NCBI RefSeq assembly: GCF_000510645.1
Contig: NZ_KI783301.1
Location: 2,797,151-2,861,150, forward strand
Direction of reading: 5' to 3'
Length of the DNA: 64,000 nt
Source of the DNA: Thermicanus aegyptius DSM 12793
GTDB lineage: Bacteria > Bacillota > Bacilli > Thermicanales > Thermicanaceae
Part shown: piece by piece, positions 54,153 to 62,872 of the stretch
How positions within the stretch are numbered: position 1 is the first letter of the stretch
How the letters are laid out: every line of letters begins with the position of its first letter
Notes under the pieces: model-generated
Database searches by the model: none
The model's input: the letters and a program-made list of their open reading frames with translations, nothing else
What the model was told of the DNA's origin: nothing
Position numbers and translations under genes: made by a program

Positions 54153-55517
54153 ATGAAGACCAAAAGGGAAGAAATGTTGCTCATCATCACCATCGCTTTG
54201 GGCACACTTCTCAATCCCCTTAATTCCTCCATGATTGCGGTGGCCCTGTCCCGGTTGCAGGAGGAATTTCATCTCACATTCGCCGATGCTTCCTGGCTGA
54301 TCTCCACCTACTATTTGGCCAGCGCGGTCGGGCAGCCTGTCATGGGAAAGCTGAGCGACGCCTATGGCCGCAAGCGCATTTTTTTCTTCGGTCTTTCACT
54401 GGTGGCCATCGCCTCGATGCTGGCTCCCTTCTCTCCGGGATTTTGGTGGCTCATCGGTTTTCGTGTCATTCAATCGTTGGGAAGCTCCGCCCTTTTTCCC
54501 GCAGGAATGGGAATCATACGCAACGTAATCACCACCCGCCAGGCCCGGGCCCTCGGAATCCTCTCTATCTTTTCTTCCACCTCCGCCGCCTTCGGTCCGT
54601 CCATCGGAGGTTTCCTGATTCATGTCGGCGATTGGCCTGCCATTTTTCTAGTCAACTTCCCGTTTATTCTTCTCTCTTTTCTATTGGCCCTTAAAATTCT
54701 GCCCAGCGAACCCTCCACCGCGACCAAACCGACCCCCCATATGGATCTCTTGGGAATCGGACTCTTCATGGCTATGATCATCAGTTGGATTCTCTTTTTT
54801 CTCTCCCTCGAGCGCACCATCGATGGGTGGAAGCTTCTCCTCAGCCTCATCCTGACGGTACTCTTTTACCGGTATGAGTCACGGATTCAGGACCCCTTCG
54901 TCAATGTTCAGTCCCTACGGCAGAATCTGAATGCCGGTTTGATTTATGTACAGTTTATTTTGGTCAATATTATTTTCTACTCCATATTTTTTGGAATACC
55001 CTCCTATTTGGAAAAGGTCCATCATTTAGATGCAAAAACGATCGGTATTGTGATGCTTTCCATCGCCGGATTCGGCATCATCGTCGCTCCTCTGACCGGC
55101 CGTTGGGTGGATCGAAGCGGTTCCAAGCCCGCTTTGTTGATGGGGTCGATCACCCTTCTCCTCGGCAGCATGCTCCTTCTCACGCTCCAACCGACTTCTT
55201 CTGTCCCGTGGATCTTTTTTGTCCTCTCCGTGCTTGGATTTAGCAACGGATTTAATAACCTCGGTTTACAAACCGCCTTATATTTCTTTGTCCCTCCTGA
55301 AGAAACCGGCACCGCATCCGGTTTATTCATGACCTCCCGTTACATCGGCACCATTCTTTCCTCCAGCCTGCTCGGGATCTTGTTTGGGAAGAACATTACG
55401 GCAGGTGGTTTGCACATGATGGCCCTCGTCAGTTCTGTTCTAGGAGGTGTCATCCTGTTGCTTACCCTGCGAATGCCTCCCACTCGAGGAAGACCGGCCG
55501 CGTCCGGAAACCATTAA
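54153..55517 (+). CDS. DHA2-like MFS multidrug exporter
   Basis: Membrane protein of 454 residues, about 14 hydrophobic spans, typical of the EmrB/DHA2 group. Motif A GQPVMGKLSDAYGRKRIFFFG near residue 65; motif C IGGFLIHVGDWPAIFLVNFP near 150. Antibiotic or drug efflux is likely. Preceded by GGAAGGGAATGCCTG. Confidence 0.9.
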   Translation: MKTKREEMLLIITIALGTLLNPLNSSMIAVALSRLQEEFHLTFADASWLISTYYLASAVGQPVMGKLSDAYGRKRIFFFGLSLVAIASMLAPFSPGFWWLIGFRVIQSLGSSALFPAGMGIIRNVITTRQARALGILSIFSSTSAAFGPSIGGFLIHVGDWPAIFLVNFPFILLSFLLALKILPSEPSTATKPTPHMDLLGIGLFMAMIISWILFFLSLERTIDGWKLLLSLILTVLFYRYESRIQDPFVNVQSLRQNLNAGLIYVQFILVNIIFYSIFFGIPSYLEKVHHLDAKTIGIVMLSIAGFGIIVAPLTGRWVDRSGSKPALLMGSITLLLGSMLLLTLQPTSSVPWIFFVLSVLGFSNGFNNLGLQTALYFFVPPEETGTASGLFMTSRYIGTILSSSLLGILFGKNITAGGLHMMALVSSVLGGVILLLTLRMPPTRGRPAASGNH

Positions 55518-55600
55518 TCCGATGCTTATTTCCGCCATGCCAAAGGAGGACGCCGGTGGGCGGATGCCGCTTTCAGAAGGTCTTACTTCCCAAGCCCATT

Positions 55601-56827
55601 TCATCGAGGAGTAACAAATTCCTGCGTGTAGAGATCTTCTTTTACCCCCACTCCCAGCGTGGTGAACTCTTTTTCCAAGATATTACGGCGATGCCCTTCG
55701 CTATTCATCCACCCTTCATGAGCCTCGACGGCATCATGATATCCTTTGGCGATATTCTCCCCCGTCATCCGGTAGGAGATGGCGGCCTGCTCGATTCGAT
55801 CCGCCGGAGAAAGTCCCGTCGTCGCCGAAACATGAGCAAAGAAATGGTGTTGCCACATGTCGACACTATGACCGCGCGCCACCTCGGCGGCTTTCTCATT
55901 CCAGGAGAGGGTGGAAAGTCCGAAGCGAGCTCGGACCACATTCACCAAGTCGAAAATGATGCGCTCATTCCCCCGATCCACCGCTTCCTGTTCCTGGGCG
56001 GAAAGCGTAGGAGGAGAAATTTCCGGGGCTTTTGTATAGTAACTGTACTTCATCGTGAAGAGTTGACTGCGTACCAAGGTTTCCAGGCTAAGCTGACGAA
56101 TCGCCGTGACCCGATTCCGATTATGAAGGTCGAGATAGAGAATGGTGGCCACTCCGTTCTGTACCAAGAGCCGTCTCTCATTGGAATTGTTTTCGATGGT
56201 AAAGGTAGCCCCATCGTAGGGGAAAGTAACCGTATTTTGCGGTTGTAAACCCTCGACCACCGATTTCTCCGAACCCACTTTTACCCCTTGATACTCCCAC
56301 GTGGGTGCATTGGAATAAAGATCGACCACTTTCCCATTCATTACACCCACTTGTACATATCTCTCCAGATCCCGATTATAGATCCACCATTCATACTTCA
56401 GTCGACTGAATTCCTTTCGATTCGGATTACCCAGGATCGCCGTCACTTCCTGTGCACTCTGTCCGATATGGATGCCATAAACCCCTTCTTTTTGCGCCGG
56501 GATGTTCTTCGAAGGCGTGGAGAGCTCGGCCGGGCGTTTCCCCACCCAGATAGATTGGGTGTTGGGATCGTAACCCACCTCTTTCCCAAGTTTTTCTCCG
56601 ATGTAACGAAGGGGCACATAGGTAGTCCCTTCATAGTTGAACGCGAGGGGAACCTCCGTCTTGCCGTTAAAGAAAGTTCCGGATAAATGCTCCAAATCTT
56701 TCATTTCGTCAAAGAAAAAGGTGACACGGGGCAACGCTACCCGAATCTGTTTCATCAGCCCATCCGCGATGGAGGTAGAACTGAAAAGGAGGAAAAGTAC
56801 CAAGACGATGAGGATCTTCTTCTTCAT
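55601..56827 (-). CDS. Secreted CAP-superfamily protein with copper amine oxidase-like N-terminal domain
   Basis: Protein of 408 residues. Signal peptide at 1-22; copper amine oxidase N-domain (VPLAFNYEGTTYVPLRYIGEKLGKEVGYDPNTQSIWVG) at about 58-96; CAP-associated N region (IGQSAQEVTAILGNPNRK); then a CAP/SCP domain from about 270 (DLVNVVRARFGLSTLSWNEKAAEVARGHSVDM, FFAHVSATTGLSPADRI, GENIAKGYHDAVEAHEGWMNSEGHRRNIL). Exported; possibly acts in the cell wall. Exact function unknown. Confidence 0.9.
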   Translation of the reverse strand: MKKKILIVLVLFLLFSSTSIADGLMKQIRVALPRVTFFFDEMKDLEHLSGTFFNGKTEVPLAFNYEGTTYVPLRYIGEKLGKEVGYDPNTQSIWVGKRPAELSTPSKNIPAQKEGVYGIHIGQSAQEVTAILGNPNRKEFSRLKYEWWIYNRDLERYVQVGVMNGKVVDLYSNAPTWEYQGVKVGSEKSVVEGLQPQNTVTFPYDGATFTIENNSNERRLLVQNGVATILYLDLHNRNRVTAIRQLSLETLVRSQLFTMKYSYYTKAPEISPPTLSAQEQEAVDRGNERIIFDLVNVVRARFGLSTLSWNEKAAEVARGHSVDMWQHHFFAHVSATTGLSPADRIEQAAISYRMTGENIAKGYHDAVEAHEGWMNSEGHRRNILEKEFTTLGVGVKEDLYTQEFVTPR

Positions 56828-57002
56828 TTGAACGCCCCCTCCAGGTCATAAAGATATGCACACTCTTCGACTGAGCAATAATACCGTATTTCCTATGCCT
56901 TTTCTATGCAGCAGCATCTTTAGTCCTATTTGCCGCTGCCGGACGGACACGGCTCATTGCGTCCCTCTTTATCGTCGGTTGAAGCGAAAACAGTCCCTAA
57001 CG

Positions 57003-57683
57003 TCAAAAACCAAGCGCAATCAATAAGTTAAAAAAAGAATGGAACACAATAACCGACCAAAGCGAGCCGGTTCGCTTGAATGTATACCCCCAGATCAGAG
57101 CCAAAAGAAAAATCACGATAGAATTTGAGATAAAAGATTCTAGCGTCTGATTATTGGCAATCCAGATCGGGAAATGAATGAGAACAAACAGGAATGAAGT
57201 CAACAGATTTGCTTTGTAAAACTTCATAAACGCCGACATCTTTTGTAAAATAAATCCTCTAAATACGATTTCTTCTATGATGCCCGCGAGTAAAACGCCA
57301 TTCAGCCAATAAGATAAACCTTTGAATATACCAAATTCAGCATCCCCTAAAAGATGATCATTGATATACAAAAGGATTGCCGTGATGATGATAGCACTCC
57401 CTGTCCATAGGTTCGCTTTCGGCTTTTTGTTCAGCTTCAAATACAATATCGGATTTGTCCGATCCAAAGTACGCAAAAAAACGAATACGGGGAGGACCCA
57501 GATTGCGATCTTGACGACTGCTTCGAGCAAACTAGCTGGTATCGTATCTACACCGGGCTTCACCCAAAATAATCGGGCCGATGCCCATGCAACATAAAAC
57601 AAAATGAAGTAAGAGACGAAATACCGCTTATGTTTGGATTTGTTCACATTCGGATCAATGTTTACGTTGATTTGTGGTTCCAA
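57003..57683 (-). CDS. CPBP-family intramembrane protease
   Basis: Membrane protein of 226 residues with six to seven spans. Catalytic motifs of the CAAX/CPBP family: GIIEEIVFRGFIL at about 150, FVLIHFPIWIA with His, and IVFHSFFNLLIAL. TTG 57683 has GGAGA eight bases ahead; a longer frame would overlap the histidine kinase gene. Possible role in processing membrane peptides or bacteriocin immunity. Confidence 0.88.
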   Translation of the reverse strand: MEPQINVNIDPNVNKSKHKRYFVSYFILFYVAWASARLFWVKPGVDTIPASLLEAVVKIAIWVLPVFVFLRTLDRTNPILYLKLNKKPKANLWTGSAIIITAILLYINDHLLGDAEFGIFKGLSYWLNGVLLAGIIEEIVFRGFILQKMSAFMKFYKANLLTSFLFVLIHFPIWIANNQTLESFISNSIVIFLLALIWGYTFKRTGSLWSVIVFHSFFNLLIALGF

Positions 57684-57715
57684 TTTTACATCTCTCCTTG
57701 AATAGGTAAATTTTC

Positions 57716-59014
57716 CTAATTTTTCAGCAGAGGTCGGTCCCATGAACCGCAGTTCTCTTCCAATTCCCTCTGTTTTCTCTGAAACAACAGCTCCACTTCG
57801 GTTCCCACATTCACTTTGGAATGGATGCGGATCACGCCGCCATGCGCATCGACGATCCAACGCGCGATGGACAAGCCAAGGCCCGAACCACCCAGGCTGC
57901 GGGAGCGTGCTTTGTCACCACGGTAAAACCGCTCGAAAACATGCGGAAGATCCTCCTCCGCAATTCCACAACCGGTATCTGCTATACGGATGTAAACGGA
58001 ATGCGATTGATTACGGCCGGTTACCTCGATCCGCCCCGATGGAGGAGTGTATTTCAACGCGTTATCCAGCAGAATGACGAGAAGCTGGCGGATTCTGCCC
58101 TCGTCCCCCCAGAGAAGCAAAGGCTTCTGAACATCGGTGGTGATCTCGATTTCCCGGGTGAGCGCCAACACCCGAAACTGGTCGGTTATCTCGGACAGCA
58201 AGGCATCCAAGGCGATTTTCGATGGATGGATCTCCAGTTGATTCGAATCGGATCGGGCTAGTGTCAACAAGTCGTCCAACAACTTGCCGAGCCGTTTGCT
58301 CTCCTTTAAAATAACGGCAATTTTAGGGCTCTCCTCTTCGATGGAATGCGCGGGATGCCGGAGAAGCAATTCCGTTTGAGCCTGGATGACCGCCGTCGGC
58401 GTCCGCAGCTCATGAGAAGCATCCGCCACAAAACGCTGCTGTTTTTCCCAGGAACGGCGGATGGGGACGAGGGCTCGTTCCGCTAAAAACAACCCTGCAA
58501 AAATCGAAATGATCAGGCCGACGATAATTCCCGCGATAATGTCCCGCAGTAACGAACGGAGCGTTCCGTCCAGATCCTCCTGACTTCTTACGATCCCGAC
58601 AGAGGCAATCGGGCCCCAATTCCGGTTCTGAGTCGGAAATTGGAGCACGCGGTAACTGCGATGGCCGACGATAACCGTCCGAATGGCCGGTTCATCATTT
58701 GGCGTTCGGAACTGATTCGCTATCGACGAAGAGAGCGACTGCTTCGGCGCTTGCCCGATCAGTCGGCCTTGCGCATCCCAGAACAAGTACGTCGTCTTTT
58801 CGTCCTGCTGAGGATCCGGGGAGTCGGATTGCAGCCATTCCGCCAGGTTATGAACGGATTGAATTCTTTTTTCCGCTTGTTTCAATACCTCATCCGACTC
58901 GTGAAATAATCGGTAACGCATATGAAGATACAACAACGTGCTTAACACAACGAGAATGAGCAGAAAAACCGCGGCGTTCAGTACGACCAATTTTCTTCGG
59001 GTTTTATTGAACAT
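57716..59014 (-). CDS. Sensor histidine kinase
   Basis: Protein of 432 residues. N-terminal membrane span at about 10-31 (VLNAAVFLLILVVLSTLLYL), an extracytoplasmic sensor domain (about 35-155), a second span at 160-178, then the H-box HELRTP with His201, N-box LLVILLDNALKYTPPSGR, and G-boxes DTGCGIAEEDLPHVFERFYRGD and GGSGLGLSIARWIVDAHGG. It partners the OmpR regulator immediately upstream (overlap 11 bp). ATG 59014 has GGGGAGAG ahead. Confidence 0.93.
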   Translation of the reverse strand: MFNKTRRKLVVLNAAVFLLILVVLSTLLYLHMRYRLFHESDEVLKQAEKRIQSVHNLAEWLQSDSPDPQQDEKTTYLFWDAQGRLIGQAPKQSLSSSIANQFRTPNDEPAIRTVIVGHRSYRVLQFPTQNRNWGPIASVGIVRSQEDLDGTLRSLLRDIIAGIIVGLIISIFAGLFLAERALVPIRRSWEKQQRFVADASHELRTPTAVIQAQTELLLRHPAHSIEEESPKIAVILKESKRLGKLLDDLLTLARSDSNQLEIHPSKIALDALLSEITDQFRVLALTREIEITTDVQKPLLLWGDEGRIRQLLVILLDNALKYTPPSGRIEVTGRNQSHSVYIRIADTGCGIAEEDLPHVFERFYRGDKARSRSLGGSGLGLSIARWIVDAHGGVIRIHSKVNVGTEVELLFQRKQRELEENCGSWDRPLLKN

Positions 59015-59690
59015 CGGCCTCTCCCCTAAACAAATAGCCGACACCCCGCACGGTGCGGAGAAAATCACCGGCGCCATGGGCCACAAGCTTTTTGCGAAGA
59101 TGATGCACATACACGTCGATTGCTGTCAGGGCGGAGCTCGAATCACCCCCCCATACCCGATAAAAAATCTGCTCGCGGGTCAAAATCTGATCTTTATGGC
59201 ACATAAAAAATTCCAGCAATTCAAATTCCGTCTTCGTCAAATGCAACGGGGTTTCCCCGCTGAAAGCCTCCCTTGTCGCACGGACCAACCGGATGGGACC
59301 GCAGGTCAGATCACCCTCTTGACCGATCGCCCCTCGTCTTCTGAGTACGGCTCTTACCCTTGCCAGCAATTCCGAGACGGCAAACGGCTTCGTTACGTAG
59401 TCGTCCGCGCCTGCGTCCAGACCTGCCACCCGATCCGTCACCGCATCTTTGGCCGTCAAAAGGATGATAGGGGTCCACACGGATTGGGCTCTTAATTTTT
59501 TTACGATTTCCACGCCGTTCATCTCGGGTAGCATCACATCGAGAAGGATCAAATCATGAATGGCCTGTTCGGCCAAATAATAACCTTCATCGCCGCTTTC
59601 TGCGGTGTCCGTCTGAAAAGCTTCCCCCTCGAAAATATCGCGGATCACTTTGAGCAAGGAGGCATCATCCTCCACCACAAGCACGCGCAC
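59004..59690 (-). CDS. OmpR-family response regulator
   Basis: Protein of 228 residues. Receiver with Asp51 in LILLDVMLPEMNG, Lys in VTKPFAVSELLARV; C-terminal winged helix LTKTEFELLEFFMCHKDQILTREQIFYRVWG and AIDVYVHHLRKKL. It probably controls the divergent FMN-binding/apbE operon through the direct repeats at 59760-59777, which lie 70 bp upstream of its start. Confidence 0.94.
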   Translation of the reverse strand: MRVLVVEDDASLLKVIRDIFEGEAFQTDTAESGDEGYYLAEQAIHDLILLDVMLPEMNGVEIVKKLRAQSVWTPIILLTAKDAVTDRVAGLDAGADDYVTKPFAVSELLARVRAVLRRRGAIGQEGDLTCGPIRLVRATREAFSGETPLHLTKTEFELLEFFMCHKDQILTREQIFYRVWGGDSSSALTAIDVYVHHLRKKLVAHGAGDFLRTVRGVGYLFRGEADVQ

Positions 59691-59759
59691 GCTTTTCCCG
59701 CCTCTCCGAAAAAATGTAAATCACTTTCATTTTATCAGAAAGAGCGACTGAATGGCTGA

Positions 59760-59793
59760 TTTTAAGAAAATTTTAAGGTTGTCAAATTATACT
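59760..59793 (+). promoter_or_regulatory. Candidate OmpR-type binding site and promoter of the FMN-binding protein operon
   Basis: TTTTAAG is repeated 11 bp apart (59760-59766 and 59771-59777), the spacing of OmpR/PhoB-type sites. TATACT (59788-59793) follows 10 bp later, so the repeats cover the -35 position. A near-copy of this segment lies at 62744-62777. Confidence 0.68.
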
Positions 59794-59897
59794 TTAGTAC
59801 CGGATGAAAGAAAAACAACGGCGAACGGGTACAACCGAAACAGATCATGATTTATCGTGGGATTTAGCGATTGTAAGATCAGATTGGAGGAATGACG

Positions 59898-60683
59898 ATG
59901 GCAAAAATGGGAAAAAAGTGGATCTTCCTTTGTTCTGCAGCCCTCGGAGCGATTTATGCCGCCGAATATGTCATAACGGAGGCGCCTCCGGATACACAGA
60001 ATAGGTCGAATGCAGAAGAGAACATCCAAAGTCTACCGCAACCTTACCAAGAAAATTTGCAAACCGAAAACGTACCAAGCGACAGTTCAGCATATAGTCA
60101 CTCACAATCTGAAAACACGCTGACAGACAACCCGCAAACTGAATACAACAAAGCCGAGAGAAATCCGACCCAAAGCACGAACGTTCAAGGCACACAATCC
60201 GCGGACAAACCCACCCAAAGCACAAACGTTCAAGGCACACAATCCGCGGACAAACCGACCCAAAGCACGAACGTTCAAGGTACACAATCTGCGGACAAAC
60301 CCACCCAAAGCACAAACGTTCAAGGTACACAATCTGCGGACAAACCCACCCAAAGCACAAACGTTCAAGGCACACAATCTGCGGACAAACCGACTCAAAG
60401 CGTTCAACCCAAAAGGGTTTATCAAGACGGGACCTTTACAGGGATGGGAAGCAATCGGCGCGGGTCGATTCAGGTGTCCGTTACGATTAAAAACGATAAG
60501 ATTACGGACGTTGAAATTGTTAATTTCGCCATGCATTATTCGGAGAACGACATCATAGGGCTGCCTGACGAAGTGCTTAAGAGACAAAGCGCGCAGGTAG
60601 ACAATGTATCCGGCGCGACGTACAGCACGCGCGCGTTTGAAGATGCCGTGCAAGATGCGCTCGATAAGGCGAAAAATGCATGA
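59898..60683 (+). CDS. Membrane-anchored FMN-binding protein with five 15-residue repeats
   Basis: Protein of 261 residues: an N-terminal anchor (KKWIFLCSAALGAIYAAEYV), a disordered spacer, five tandem copies of about KPTQSTNVQGTQSAD (residues about 89-163), and a C-terminal FMN_bind domain (about 175-261) with the SGATYST motif at 238-244, where flavin is attached to a Ser/Thr by ApbE. Domain resembles NqrC/RnfG. It should place a flavin on a flexible outside stalk for electron transfer. Overlaps apbE by 4 bp. ATG 59898 has GGAGG seven bases ahead. Confidence 0.9.
   Translation: MAKMGKKWIFLCSAALGAIYAAEYVITEAPPDTQNRSNAEENIQSLPQPYQENLQTENVPSDSSAYSHSQSENTLTDNPQTEYNKAERNPTQSTNVQGTQSADKPTQSTNVQGTQSADKPTQSTNVQGTQSADKPTQSTNVQGTQSADKPTQSTNVQGTQSADKPTQSVQPKRVYQDGTFTGMGSNRRGSIQVSVTIKNDKITDVEIVNFAMHYSENDIIGLPDEVLKRQSAQVDNVSGATYSTRAFEDAVQDALDKAKNA
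60162..60386 (+). repeat. Five in-frame 45-bp tandem repeats
   Basis: Five consecutive 45-bp units encode N/K-PTQSTNVQGTQSAD; a partial sixth follows. The units differ at a few synonymous sites (GGC/GGT, TCC/TCT, ACG/ACA), so the array has diverged by or since duplication. Strand-slippage length change is likely. Confidence 0.92.
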
Positions 60684-61576
60684 CGAAAATAAAACGGGAA
60701 AAATCCAAATTGTATATGGATACCGTCGTCCAGATACAGGTCTTCACCGAAACATCAAAGGATGAGGCGGAAGCCAAAATCAATCGGGCTTTTGAGGCTT
60801 TTCAAAAAATCGAGCGGGCTTGCAGCCGTTTTAACCCTGACAGCGAATTGATGAGGGCTTGTAGACAAATTCAGCGACCGGTTCAGGTTAGCCCGTTTTT
60901 ATTCGAACCTCTCAAATTCGCATTGGAAATTGCCAAATGGACGGACGGCATATTTGATCCTACAGTGGGAAAAGCGATGGAAGAGCAAGGTTTTAACCGC
61001 CAGTATTTAACCGGAAAGTTTATGGAAAGTCCCGCCTCCGTTTCGGCTACGTATCGGGACATCGTTTTAAATGAACGGGACCGCACGGTGTATTTACGAA
61101 AACCGATGGTCATAGATTTGGGAGCCGTGGCCAAAGGGTTCGCAATTGATCTGGCGGTAAACGAATTGAAAGATTTGGAAAGATTTTGCGTCAATGCAGG
61201 TGGAGATCTGTTTGCGGGAGGAGCGGAACCCGGCGCGGGCGTTTGGAAAATCGGCATCCGGCATCCAACGCAGAATGACCGTATCATCCATACCGTCGAA
61301 ATATCCAACGAGGCGATTTGCACCTCCGGAGGTTATGAGCGCAAAAGTCCAAAAAGAAAAGGCGTCCATCATCTGATCCTCCCTCATACGAAACAATCCC
61401 CGAACGATTGGATTAGTTGCAGTGTCATCGCCCCTTTTGCCATGCTGGCGGACGCATTCTCGACCGCGGTGTTTCTGTCGGGGGTGGAACGCGGGAAATC
61501 GCTCATCGAAGAAGCGGAGCTAAAAGGAATCTTGATTACATCCGGATTGCAGATCATGAAGGTGGGAGGAATTTAA
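60680..61576 (+). CDS. apbE: FAD:protein FMN transferase (ApbE family)
   Basis: Enzyme of 298 residues that transfers FMN from FAD to a Ser/Thr of partner proteins. Landmarks: MDTVVQIQVFTETSKDE, FDPTVGKAM, VIDLGAVAKGFAIDLAVNEL, FCVNAGGDLFAGG, AICTSGGYER. No lipoprotein signal is seen, so it is probably cytoplasmic or secreted by another route. Its partner is the FMN-binding protein encoded immediately before it. Its last 80 bp are duplicated downstream. Confidence 0.93.
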   Translation: MTKIKREKSKLYMDTVVQIQVFTETSKDEAEAKINRAFEAFQKIERACSRFNPDSELMRACRQIQRPVQVSPFLFEPLKFALEIAKWTDGIFDPTVGKAMEEQGFNRQYLTGKFMESPASVSATYRDIVLNERDRTVYLRKPMVIDLGAVAKGFAIDLAVNELKDLERFCVNAGGDLFAGGAEPGAGVWKIGIRHPTQNDRIIHTVEISNEAICTSGGYERKSPKRKGVHHLILPHTKQSPNDWISCSVIAPFAMLADAFSTAVFLSGVERGKSLIEEAELKGILITSGLQIMKVGGI

Positions 61577-61601
61577 ATGAAGGCGCGTCCGGGCGCACAA
61601 G

Positions 61602-61636
61602 AAAAAACCGGCTGCTGTCGACTTGACGGCTGCCGG
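61602..61636 (-). terminator. Terminator after the PAP2 gene
   Basis: On the minus strand an imperfect 12-bp stem (GACGGCTGCCGG paired with CCGGCTGCTGTC) is followed by TTTTTT. It is well placed to end the PAP2 transcript. Confidence 0.68.
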
Positions 61637-61716
61637 CAGTTTCCCTTTTTCGGCATTTCCTGCAGGGAATTCGATCCTGTCGTCTTTATCGGAGCGTCTC
61701 AACTTTCCGCCAACGG

Positions 61717-62655
61717 TCAATCAACGGGGGGCGCCGGCGGAGACGGATTGAAGGAATCCGACGGGGAAGTGCGCGCCCCCTGGAGCAACTTCGCACGCAC
61801 AAACATGATCGGAGCGAGCCCGAACGCCCAGAATCCGATCAGGACATACCGCAGCCAATCCCAGACGGGACCGGACGGGAAGGCGGCTTTCAGCCCCACC
61901 CTTAACACCAGTATGCCGACGAACCCGATCACGATGGCGAGGACCTTCCGAGGAAGCTTGCCACGCTTTGGGTCCAATTCGGTCACGCTCGCCTCGAGGA
62001 GGTGCCCGAGCCCGCCACCGAGCAGAGCACCCGACACCTTCGTGCCGACGTTCCCCAGGAAGAACGCCATCAACGCAGCGAAGACACCGACCGCGGCCGC
62101 TTTAAACGCAATCGGCCGCGACTCCATAGCCGGTGCGGCATAGCGGGCTACGACGACGGTGAGCGCGCCGAGCGCGATACCGCCGAGCACATCGGTCGGC
62201 CAATGCAGCCCGTTGTACAAGCGGGACAGCGCCACCAAGGCCGTGAGAACGGCGGCCATCCACCAGGCCCACCGGCGCCGCACGGCCAGCGCCATGAAGC
62301 CGAACAGGGCCGCGGCCGATTGCGCATGGAAGCTCGGGAACGAGTCGTTCGGGTAATGACTGTCCACCATCGCCGATTCGATCTCTCTTGAATGCACGCC
62401 CTCGACTCCGACCGGCCGAGCCACACCTAGCCCGTCCTTCAGGATTATGTTCACGAACAAGGTCACCATCAGCACATAAAAAAGTTGAATGCCCGTCTTC
62501 CGGGAAACGGTCCAAAAGACAGCCGGGATGACAAGGAGGAAGAAGTCTTCTGTTCCCATAAACGTGAAGATTCCAGCCAATGCGTTCCATATGGGGCCCT
62601 GCCCGGAAGTCACCCAGGCAAGGAACTCTTGCTCCCAAGAACCTACATGCAGCAT
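61717..62655 (-). CDS. PAP2-family membrane phosphatase, GC-rich insert gene
   Basis: Membrane protein of 312 residues with six or more spans. PAP2 motifs: KDGLGVARP (C1), PSFHAQSAA (C2, here PSFH) and SRLYNGLHWPTDVLGG (C3). The protein extends about 100 residues beyond the usual core with further spans. Clearly more GC-rich than its neighbours. It lies on the minus strand between apbE and the rnfD-like gene, inside an otherwise plus-strand operon, so it was inserted. Likely substrate is a lipid phosphate. Confidence 0.9.
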   Translation of the reverse strand: MLHVGSWEQEFLAWVTSGQGPIWNALAGIFTFMGTEDFFLLVIPAVFWTVSRKTGIQLFYVLMVTLFVNIILKDGLGVARPVGVEGVHSREIESAMVDSHYPNDSFPSFHAQSAAALFGFMALAVRRRWAWWMAAVLTALVALSRLYNGLHWPTDVLGGIALGALTVVVARYAAPAMESRPIAFKAAAVGVFAALMAFFLGNVGTKVSGALLGGGLGHLLEASVTELDPKRGKLPRKVLAIVIGFVGILVLRVGLKAAFPSGPVWDWLRYVLIGFWAFGLAPIMFVRAKLLQGARTSPSDSFNPSPPAPPVD

Positions 62656-62716
62656 CGTTCCACCTCTTCTATCCTAAGGGAATGGATCGCTTTGAGTACT
62701 CGAACACATCTCATTG

Positions 62717-62872
62717 TATCAGAAAGAGCGAGCGAATGACTGATTTTAAGGAATTTTTAAGGTTGTTAAATTATAGACAAACAACTGGCAATCTGATTGA
62801 AGAAATGGAACTAAAAAGAAACTTGATTACATCCGGATTGCAGATCATGAAGGTGGGAGGAATTTAAATGAA
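62717..62872 (+). pseudogene. Fused remnant: promoter copy joined to the apbE 3' end
   Basis: 62717-62775 resembles 59733-59791 (regulator-facing promoter), and 62792-62872 resembles 61501-61581 (end of apbE plus the following start codon), the last 51 bp being identical. The middle of apbE and the whole FMN-binding gene are missing between them. A 20-codon reading frame MELKRNLITSGLQIMKVGGI remains. Confidence 0.82.
62744..62777 (+). promoter_or_regulatory. Second copy of the OmpR-type promoter, in front of the rnfD-like gene
   Basis: TTTTAAG repeats 11 bp apart (62744-62750, 62755-62761) and TATAGA at 62772-62777 correspond to the copy at 59760. The -10 box is weaker than TATACT. Confidence 0.62.

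Noticed and set aside
60162-60386. Possible CRISPR array
   Set aside because: The repeats are contiguous, in frame and code for protein; there are no unique spacers.
59971-60653. Minus-strand frames with repeated Cys/Leu/Arg segments
   Set aside because: They are antisense to the 45-bp repeats of the FMN-binding protein; the repeats open the opposite frames.
61577-62143. Plus-strand frame after apbE
   Set aside because: Opposite the PAP2 gene and its terminator; it merely starts at the former start codon of the next operon gene.
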